Source: an uncultured Ruminococcus sp.
Lineage (GTDB): Bacteria > Bacillota > Clostridia > Oscillospirales > Acutalibacteraceae
NCBI GenBank assembly: GCA_902773045.1
Contig: CACYDE010000289.1
Coordinates: 1 to 8,683 of the forward strand
Direction of reading: 5' to 3'
DNA length: 8,683 bases
A program made the translations under genes and the position numbers. Below the pieces are notes generated by a model. It saw only the letters and a list, made by a program, of their open reading frames with translations, ran no database searches and was not told where the DNA came from. Below are positions 1 to 4,559 of this stretch, one piece after another. The first letter of the stretch is position 1; each line of letters begins with the position of its first letter.

Positions 1-72
1 GATTTGCTGCGTCAGCGACCAAAGGCTCTGCCTTTGGAAACCGCCACCTTTTGAAAAAGTTGGATCAAAACT
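1..72. repeat. Palindromic intergenic repeat, truncated by window edge
   Basis: This segment contains two adjacent hairpins. The first has a perfect 8-bp stem CCAAAGGC (19-26) pairing with GCCTTTGG (30-37) around a TCT loop. The second pairs 44-51 with 56-63 with one C-T mismatch, and is followed by GGATCAAAAC (62-71). Compact double-hairpin units like this, outside genes, resemble dispersed repeats of Clostridia genomes. That comparison is from general knowledge and was not searched. The left end is probably cut by the window edge. There is no T-tract right after either stem, so it does not read as a clean terminator for an upstream gene. Confidence 0.55.
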
Positions 73-143
73 TTAATATTGTTTTTATAGCACAACGAGT
101 TAACTTATATCTTGTTTTCTGAAAATCAACAGGACCCGACCCG

Positions 144-162
144 TTAAAGCTGGTTTTGATCC
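144..162. repeat. Inverted match to the 62-76 repeat tail
   Basis: GTTTTGATCC (153-162) is the exact reverse complement of GGATCAAAAC (62-71). If four inserted bases (150-153 region) are skipped, the match extends through TTAAAG (144-149), the complement of 71-76. Positions 62-162 could therefore be bounded by an imperfect inverted repeat, with AT-rich sequence between. No gene lies inside it. The rest of 73-269 shows nothing I can identify. Confidence 0.4.
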
Positions 163-269
163 TTTCAACACAATTATACTATATCGCACATAAGTATGTC
201 AAACCTTTTTCCAAAGAATAATATTCCGCTATAAACAGTGCGTCACGATATACCTTAAAAATAGTAAAA

Positions 270-305
270 ATGACTATTGCAAAATTTGCGGTATAATGTT
301 ATAAT
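270..305 (+). promoter_or_regulatory. Two overlapping sigma-A-type promoter candidates for unit 1
   Basis: There are two perfect TATAAT -10 boxes, at 292-297 and 300-305. The first has ATGACT (270-275) upstream at a 16-nt spacing, matching 4 of 6 consensus positions. The second has TTGCAA (277-282) at a 17-nt spacing, also 4 of 6. Either would start transcription around 304-312 and give a leader of roughly 110-118 nt before the permease start at 422. The leader holds only weak 4-bp hairpins (346-358, 356-368). Confidence 0.6.
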
Positions 306-368
306 CAAATCGTTTATGATTATATTTCCGCTGTCGGCTTCGATCCCGAAAAAATCGGAGTGATTCCG

Positions 369-396
369 GAAGATAAGTTTTCGAAGATAAGTTTTT
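369..396 (+). repeat. 14-nt tandem duplication in the unit 1 leader
   Basis: GAAGATAAGTTTTC (369-382) is followed directly by GAAGATAAGTTTTT (383-396), 13 of 14 identical. It ends just before the purine-rich ribosome-binding region of the permease gene. A slippage duplication is the simplest explanation. Confidence 0.7.
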
Positions 397-421
397 AAAG
401 AAAAGGAAGTGGTGGTTACTG

Positions 422-1225
422 ATGGGAAGATTTTTTAAAGATATAAAGAGATTCTTTAATTACGTAGTTTACTCATCAAAAGCCGAATTGAAATCAGAAG
501 TCGCCGACTCGTTTCTGAGCTGGCTGTGGTGGTTCCTTGATCCGCTGCTTTTTATGCTGGTTTATGCGTTCGTTGCCGTTGTCGTATTCAAGAGCAACGT
601 TCAGTATTTCGTGGCGTTTGTATTTATAGGACTTAACACATGGACATTCTTTTCCAAGACCGTAAAATCCTGCGTAAAGCTTGTTGCGGGAAAGAAAATG
701 ATAGTCACAAAGGTCTATATTCCCAAATTTATGTTTGTTTTTGAAAAGATCGGGGTCTACGGTTTCAAAATGGTGATCTCGAATCTTCTCGTTGTTATAA
801 CCATGATAATCTACAAGGTTCCCCTCACGTGGCGCGTTTTCTGGATCATTCCGATATCTCTTGTGCTTATTATCGTTACCTTCGGAATCAGCACCATCAT
901 CATGCACTTCGGCGTTTTCGTGGAAGACCTTCTTAACGTTATCACCGTTGTTCTCCAGCTCGGATTCTATGTTTCCGGTATCTTCTATTCCATCGAGTCG
1001 ATAGGCTCGGGCATCAAAGGAAAGCTTTCGGCTCCTTACGACAGCATTCTCGTAAAGCTCAATCCGATGGCGCTTGTCATCACCGATCTCAGGCGCGTCC
1101 TTCTTTACGGCGAAAATCCCCACTGGGTGATGCTGCTTGCATGGTTCGGTGTGGGTCTTATCATGTCGCTTATCGGAGTAAAAGTAATTTACAAATTTGA
1201 AAACAGCTATGTAAAGGTGATTTGA
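422..1225 (+). CDS. tagG: ABC-2 type polysaccharide/teichoic acid export permease (TagG-like)
   Basis: This 267-residue integral membrane protein is the likely permease half of an ABC exporter for a lipid-linked surface polymer. The N-terminus is amphipathic and basic (GRFFKDIKRFF). It is followed by the family-typical cytoplasmic-to-membrane segment SWLWWFLDPLLF (33-44), in which LDPLL is a hallmark of TagG/Wzm-type ABC-2 permeases. I see six hydrophobic spans at about 35-56, 60-78, 112-132, 139-163, 172-190 and 235-256, plus an LNPM motif (213-216) before the last one. Length is typical. The start at 422 is preceded by GGTGG (411-415) at a good distance, with AAGGA further up (403-407). Its stop overlaps the TTG triplet just before the ATPase gene start, so the two are translationally close. 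Membership of the family is firm. The exact polymer carried (teichoic acid, capsule or other) cannot be read from the permease, and the symbol reflects family resemblance rather than proven orthology. Confidence 0.88.
   Translation: MGRFFKDIKRFFNYVVYSSKAELKSEVADSFLSWLWWFLDPLLFMLVYAFVAVVVFKSNVQYFVAFVFIGLNTWTFFSKTVKSCVKLVAGKKMIVTKVYIPKFMFVFEKIGVYGFKMVISNLLVVITMIIYKVPLTWRVFWIIPISLVLIIVTFGISTIIMHFGVFVEDLLNVITVVLQLGFYVSGIFYSIESIGSGIKGKLSAPYDSILVKLNPMALVITDLRRVLLYGENPHWVMLLAWFGVGLIMSLIGVKVIYKFENSYVKVI
1214..1220 (+). promoter_or_regulatory. Ribosome binding site fixing the ATPase start at 1228
   Basis: AAGGTGA lies seven bases before ATG 1228. The upstream in-frame TTG at 1222 would leave only one base after the site, so 1228 is the better start. 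Confidence 0.7.
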
Positions 1226-1227
1226 TT

Positions 1228-1968
1228 ATGTCAGATATTAGAGAGAATGCAATCACGGTGTCTGATGTAAAGATCAGATACAGGGTTTTTAAGAAAATAT
1301 CGCTGCTCAAAACGATCCTTGCTCCCTACAAATACAAAAAAACGGAGCTTTTTGAGGCCGTGAAAGGCGTGAGCTTCGAAGTTCCGAAGGGTCAGATCCT
1401 CGGGATCGTCGGAAAAAACGGCAGCGGAAAGTCTACGCTTTTGAAAGCGATCGCGGGAATATTCTCCCCCGATGAGGGAACGATCGATCTTCACGGTCAT
1501 TCCGTTTCTCTCCTTTCGATCGGCGTAGGCTTCCAGAACAAGCTCAGCGGAAGGGAAAATATCTATCTTTCGGGAATGCTGCTCGGATTCAACAAAGAGC
1601 AGATCGACGAAAAGCTTGACGAGATCATCGAATTCTCGGAACTCGGGGATTTTATCGACCGTCCCGTAAAAACGTATTCGAGCGGTATGTACTCAAAGCT
1701 TGCGTTTTCGATCACGGCTATTCTCGAAACGGAGATAATGCTGATCGATGAAGTTCTTTCCGTAGGAGACGCAAAATTTAAAAAGAAAAGCTATGAGAAG
1801 ATGAGAAGTCTTATCACAAACACGGACAGGACCGTTGTTATCGTTTCTCACAGCTCCGAAACTCTTCAGAAGCTATGCGACACTATCCTCTGGCTTCACG
1901 ACGGAGAGGTGAAGATGCAGGGAACGTGTGAAGAGGTTCTTCCGATCTACGAAGAATTTATGTCCTAA
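1228..1968 (+). CDS. tagH: ABC transporter ATPase for polysaccharide/teichoic acid export (TagH-like)
   Basis: This 246-residue nucleotide-binding subunit should pair with the permease just upstream and drive polymer export by ATP hydrolysis at the inner face of the membrane. All motifs are intact: Walker A GKNGSGKST (62-70), Q-loop Gln103 in FQNKLSGREN, signature YSSGM (150-154), Walker B IMLIDE (170-175), D-loop SVGD (178-181) and switch His208 in IVSHSSE. The SGREN and YSSGMYSKLAFSI wording is typical of the Wzt/TagH branch. The protein ends soon after the ATPase core, so it lacks the C-terminal carbohydrate-binding domain of O-antigen Wzt and the C-terminal extension of Bacillus TagH. That points to a transporter without terminal-sugar recognition on this subunit. 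ATG 1228 is chosen over TTG 1222 from ribosome-site spacing. The gene follows the permease stop by two bases. Confidence 0.92.
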   Translation: MSDIRENAITVSDVKIRYRVFKKISLLKTILAPYKYKKTELFEAVKGVSFEVPKGQILGIVGKNGSGKSTLLKAIAGIFSPDEGTIDLHGHSVSLLSIGVGFQNKLSGRENIYLSGMLLGFNKEQIDEKLDEIIEFSELGDFIDRPVKTYSSGMYSKLAFSITAILETEIMLIDEVLSVGDAKFKKKSYEKMRSLITNTDRTVVIVSHSSETLQKLCDTILWLHDGEVKMQGTCEEVLPIYEEFMS

Positions 1969-1975
1969 GAGGTGG
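1967..1975 (+). promoter_or_regulatory. Ribosome binding site fixing the TagF-like start at 1978
   Basis: AAGAGGTGG overlaps the stop codon of the ATPase gene. Its AGAGG core ends five bases before ATG 1978. The in-frame GTG at 1972 lies inside the site itself, so it is unlikely to be the start. Confidence 0.65.
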
Positions 1976-1977
1976 AT

Positions 1978-3180
1978 ATGAAAAAATTCTTAGAGAAATT
2001 CAAAGATGTAAAACCGATAGATATTCTTCATATTTTCCTTTTTCTTTTTGCTCTTCCGATCGCATTGGTCTACAAATGCTTCAGGCGCGATCTGTGGCTT
2101 GTCTGCGACAACGGAGTCGAAGCGGCAGACAACGGATTCTGGCTGTTTAAATATGTCTGTGAAAACCACCCCGAGCAGGACTGCGTTTTTGCTGTTCACA
2201 AGACGAGCGTTGATTATGAAAAAGTGAGCAGTCTCGGAAAAACGGTTGAGTACGGCAGCTTCATGCACTGGATCCTTTATCTTACCGCGAAGGTGAATAT
2301 AAGCTCCCAGAAGGGCGGAAAGCCCAACTACGCGGTTTGCTACCTTCTTGAGGTTTATGGGATACTCCATAACAACCGCGTTTTTCTGCAGCACGGCATC
2401 ACAGTTCATGACGTCGAGTTTTTGCATTACGAGAATACGAAAATGAGTATGTTTGTGACAACAACATACAGAGAATGGAAATTTATCGAGGAACGCTTCG
2501 GCTACCCCGAGGGCAGCGTTAAGCTTTTGGGTTTCACGCGGTTTGATAATCTTCACAGCTTTGACACCGATCCGCGAACGATACTTATAATGCCGACATG
2601 GAGAAGCTGGCTCGGAACAAACGCTCTTTCAAAAAATCTCGAGCATGACAGGAAAAATTTTCTCGAGAGTGATTACTACAAAAACTGGAGCAGTATTATC
2701 AACAGCAAACGTCTTGAGGAGATCTGTAAGAAATATGACTGCAAAGTCCTGTTTTATCCTCACAGAGATACACAGAGGTTCATTGACTGTTTCAGTTCCG
2801 ACAATCCGTATCTCACTGTTTGTGAATACGGAAAATATAACGTGCAGGAGCTTTTGATGCGTTCGTCATTCATGGTCACCGACCATTCGAGCGTTCAGCT
2901 TGATTTTGCATATATGAAAAAGCCGCTGACATATTTCCAGTTCGATAACGACAGATACTGGAAATATCATTATCAGAAAGGTTATTTTGACTATGAAAAG
3001 GACGGCTTCGGTCCTGTTTTCACCGAGCCTGACGGTCTTATGGATTATATCAGTGAGAGAGCGGCGCTCTCTTTTGAAAACGAAGAAAAGTATCTTCAAA
3101 GACATAAGGATTTCTTCACATTATACGACACCGATAATTCAAAGAGAAATTATGAGGCGATAAAAGAGAGGTGGGGCTGA
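1978..3180 (+). CDS. CDP-glycerol glycerophosphotransferase family protein (TagB/TagF-like)
   Basis: This 400-residue protein resembles the Glyphos_transf family (TagB, TagF), which moves glycerol phosphate or a related polyol phosphate from a CDP donor onto a growing teichoic-type polymer at the cytoplasmic face. Visible family landmarks are FLQHG with His139, ILIMPTWR (202-209), VLFYPH with His262, and the donor-site segment FMVTDHSSVQLDFAYMKKP (298-316). The His139, His262 and TD-x-SS positions match those important in TagF. A hydrophobic N-terminal stretch (about 15-33) could be a membrane-association helix or a short anchor. At 400 residues it is close to TagB in size and shorter than TagF, whose N-terminal domain is missing here. 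It sits nine bases after the ATPase stop and overlaps the next gene by one base. Whether it acts once (primer) or repeatedly (polymerase), and whether the unit is glycerol or ribitol phosphate, cannot be decided from sequence. Confidence 0.85.
   Translation: MKKFLEKFKDVKPIDILHIFLFLFALPIALVYKCFRRDLWLVCDNGVEAADNGFWLFKYVCENHPEQDCVFAVHKTSVDYEKVSSLGKTVEYGSFMHWILYLTAKVNISSQKGGKPNYAVCYLLEVYGILHNNRVFLQHGITVHDVEFLHYENTKMSMFVTTTYREWKFIEERFGYPEGSVKLLGFTRFDNLHSFDTDPRTILIMPTWRSWLGTNALSKNLEHDRKNFLESDYYKNWSSIINSKRLEEICKKYDCKVLFYPHRDTQRFIDCFSSDNPYLTVCEYGKYNVQELLMRSSFMVTDHSSVQLDFAYMKKPLTYFQFDNDRYWKYHYQKGYFDYEKDGFGPVFTEPDGLMDYISERAALSFENEEKYLQRHKDFFTLYDTDNSKRNYEAIKERWG
3165..3174 (+). promoter_or_regulatory. 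Ribosome binding site fixing the Stealth start at 3180
   Basis: AGAGAGGTGG lies inside the end of the TagF-like gene and five to eight bases before ATG 3180. The earlier in-frame GTG at 3171 lies within this site. The stop TGA (3178-3180) and start ATG (3180-3182) share one base, a classic coupling arrangement. Confidence 0.65.
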
Positions 3181-4187
3181 TGAGCGAAAACCGAAAGCCT
3201 ATTGATTTTGTAATAATCTGGGTTGACGGAAACGACCCCGAATGGAGAGCCGAAAAGGATAAATACGACACAAGCGTGAAAAGCAGCGCCAACAGCGAAG
3301 TAAGATACCGCGACTGGGACAATCTCCGCTATTGGTTCCGCGGAGTCGAGAAGTTTGCGCCGTGGGTCAGCAAGATCCATTTTGTGACGTGGGGACATCT
3401 TCCAAAGTGGCTTGATACATCGAATCCCAAACTCAATATAATCAACCATAAGGATTATATTCCCGAAAAGTATCTTCCGACATTCAGCTCGCATACCATT
3501 GAACTGAACATTCACAGGATCGACGGTCTTGCCGATCAGTTCGTATATTTTAACGACGACATGTTCATCACGGCTCCCACGAAACCCGAGGACTTCTTCA
3601 GAAACGGGAAGCCGTGCGATACTTTTGCGCTTGACTGCATCTGTTTCAACAAGGACAGCGCAGGATTTTTCAATGGCGCAGACGTTACGATCATAAATGA
3701 ATATTTTGAAAAAAAGGCTGCTATGAAGAAAAACTTCAAAAAGTGGTTTAACCCCGCAAACGGCTTCAAGAATATTGTGAGAACAACGCTTCTGATCCCG
3801 TGGTGGTATTTTCAGGGGTTCTACTATCAGCACACGCCGAGCTGTTTCCTGAAATCAACGTTTGAGGAGCTTTGGGAAAAGGAACCCGAGACGCTTGAAA
3901 CGACCTGTTCCCACAAATTCAGAAAATCAAGCGACGTCAATCAGTGGCTCATGAAATTCTGGCAGCTTGCTTCGGGAAATTTTGAAGTCAGACGCGACAG
4001 CTTTGCCTACTGCTATCATGTGAAAGAAGAGAATTTCAAAGCGCTGATGCAGGATATTCCGTCAAAAAAGCATTGTATGCTTTGCATCAACGATACTTCC
4101 GAAACTCTTGATTTCGAAAATAAAAAAGCAAAGGTCATCGAAGCCTTTGACAAGCTTCTTCCCGAGAAAAGCGCTTTCGAAAAGTAA
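3180..4187 (+). CDS. Stealth-family sugar-phosphate transferase
   Basis: This 335-residue protein matches the Stealth family, enzymes that transfer hexose-1-phosphate (for example GlcNAc-1-P) from a nucleotide sugar to make phosphodiester-linked polysaccharide. Conserved regions appear in order: CR1 IDFVIIWVDGNDPEW (8-22); CR2 from about 39 to 145, with VRYRDWDNLRYWFRGVEKFA (41-60), FVTWGHLPKWLD (68-79) and FNDDMF (124-129); CR3 around 217-265, with QHTP, HKFRKSSDVNQWLMKFWQL; and a short CR4-like LCINDTS (301-307). No signal peptide or membrane span is visible, so it is likely cytosolic, at the membrane. It is translationally coupled to the TagF-like gene and its final codons form the left arm of the terminator. 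Two phosphotransferases in a row suggest a polymer with alternating or mixed phosphodiester links (inference). The family call is firm; the sugar donor is unknown. Confidence 0.9.
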   Translation: MSENRKPIDFVIIWVDGNDPEWRAEKDKYDTSVKSSANSEVRYRDWDNLRYWFRGVEKFAPWVSKIHFVTWGHLPKWLDTSNPKLNIINHKDYIPEKYLPTFSSHTIELNIHRIDGLADQFVYFNDDMFITAPTKPEDFFRNGKPCDTFALDCICFNKDSAGFFNGADVTIINEYFEKKAAMKKNFKKWFNPANGFKNIVRTTLLIPWWYFQGFYYQHTPSCFLKSTFEELWEKEPETLETTCSHKFRKSSDVNQWLMKFWQLASGNFEVRRDSFAYCYHVKEENFKALMQDIPSKKHCMLCINDTSETLDFENKKAKVIEAFDKLLPEKSAFEK

Positions 4188-4202
4188 GAAGCTTGTTTTT
4201 TT
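4151..4202 (+). terminator. Intrinsic terminator of unit 1, overlapping the Stealth stop codon
   Basis: CAAGCTTCTT (4151-4160) pairs perfectly over 10 bp with AAGAAGCTTG (4186-4195), followed at once by seven T (4196-4202). The 25-nt loop can fold further through GAAA/TTTC pairing. The left arm is coding (residues 325-328, DKLL region) and the right arm begins inside the TAA stop. Confidence 0.8.
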
Positions 4203-4221
4203 GAATAATATAGACTATAAT
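4193..4221 (+). promoter_or_regulatory. Possible original promoter of unit 2, upstream of the insertion
   Basis: TATAAT (4216-4221) is a perfect -10 box. TTGTTT (4193-4198), at 17-nt spacing, matches 3 of 6 of the -35 consensus and overlaps the terminator T-tract. A transcript from here would run through the inserted element before reaching the gene at 4560. Confidence 0.35.
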
Positions 4222-4230
4222 AAAATAGCC

Positions 4231-4240
4231 GATATAAAAT
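4231..4240. repeat. Left target-site duplication
   Basis: GATATAAAAT directly abuts the left inverted repeat and matches the right flank GATACAAAAT at 9 of 10 bases. Confidence 0.7.
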
Positions 4241-4433
4241 CACTATCTACAACTTAAGAGAATATGAAGTTCGAATGCAGGAGTTCGGGGACGCAGTCCC
4301 CGATAGGTGTGGTCGAAGCCCACAGCCTAAAAGCCCCCTTTTCCTTGAGGGAAAGGGGGTATGGGTGACGACAATAGCTTTAAATGAAAAATAAGCTCGG
4401 ATCGACATGGAACATCTTAAGTTGTAGACAGTG
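4241..4433. mobile_element. 193-bp MITE-like element with terminal inverted repeats
   Basis: The ends are 19-bp inverted repeats: CACTATCTACAACTTAAGA (4241-4259), and at 4415-4433 the complement of CACTGTCTACAACTTAAGA, 18 of 19 identical. The flanks are direct repeats GATATAAAAT (4231-4240) and GATACAAAAT (4434-4443), 9 of 10 identical, touching the inverted repeats exactly, as a target-site duplication should. Inside are three hairpins: CGGGGAC/GTCCCCG (4286-4302), TGTGG/CCACA (4308-4324), and an 11-bp stem with one G-T pair, 4334-4344 against 4349-4359. No ORF of note is present, so it would need a transposase supplied elsewhere. A 10-bp duplication is compatible with IS4-like transposases, but I cannot assign the family. 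Small size and lack of coding fit a MITE. Together with its flanks it fills most of the gap 4188-4559. Confidence 0.8.
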
Positions 4434-4460
4434 GATACAAAATATATTTAATTGTATATT
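4432..4460 (+). promoter_or_regulatory. Hybrid promoter candidate at the right end of the MITE
   Basis: TGGATA (4432-4437, 4 of 6 to TTGACA) straddles the element end and the duplication. TATATT (4455-4460, 5 of 6 to TATAAT) lies 17 nt downstream in host sequence. If real, the insertion supplied the first bases of the -35 box and drives unit 2. Confidence 0.3.
4434..4443. repeat. Right target-site duplication
   Basis: GATACAAAAT directly follows the right inverted repeat. The single T/C difference from the left copy suggests the insertion is old enough for a point change. Confidence 0.7.
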
Positions 4461-4483
4461 TAAAATCAGATGTATTCACGTTA

Positions 4484-4525
4484 GATCGTAAAATTCCGGT
4501 AGCAGCGGTTTTTGTTTTTACGATC
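4484..4525 (+). promoter_or_regulatory. Leader hairpin upstream of yfhO
   Basis: GATCGTAAAA (4484-4493) pairs perfectly over 10 bp with TTTTACGATC (4516-4525), enclosing a 22-nt loop that can nest CCG/CGG (4496-4508). It ends 20 bases before the AGGAGG site. A five-T run (4534-4538) lies eight bases past the stem, too far for an ordinary terminator. It may stabilise the leader or act as an attenuation or protein-binding site; no known riboswitch is recognised. Confidence 0.5.
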
Positions 4526-4545
4526 GGCTGTTGTTTTTAAAGAAA

Positions 4546-4551
4546 AGGAGG
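4546..4551 (+). promoter_or_regulatory. Strong ribosome binding site selecting a TTG start at 4560
   Basis: AGGAGG is a perfect Shine-Dalgarno core, eight bases before TTG 4560. No ATG or GTG lies in frame at a usable distance, so TTG is the best start. Confidence 0.75.
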
Positions 4552-4559
4552 AGAGTTGC

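Noticed and set aside
494..1123. Long minus-strand frame opposite the permease
   Set aside because: It lies fully within a well-supported membrane-protein gene, has no recognisable motif or ribosome site, and has the composition of an antisense shadow.
4269..4278. GTTCGAATGC resembling a tRNA T-loop
   Set aside because: No acceptor, D or anticodon arms can be drawn around it; it lies inside the MITE-like element.
4286..4359. Three hairpins considered as a CRISPR or riboswitch
   Set aside because: There are no regularly spaced direct repeats, and the hairpins lie inside a bounded insertion rather than a conserved leader.
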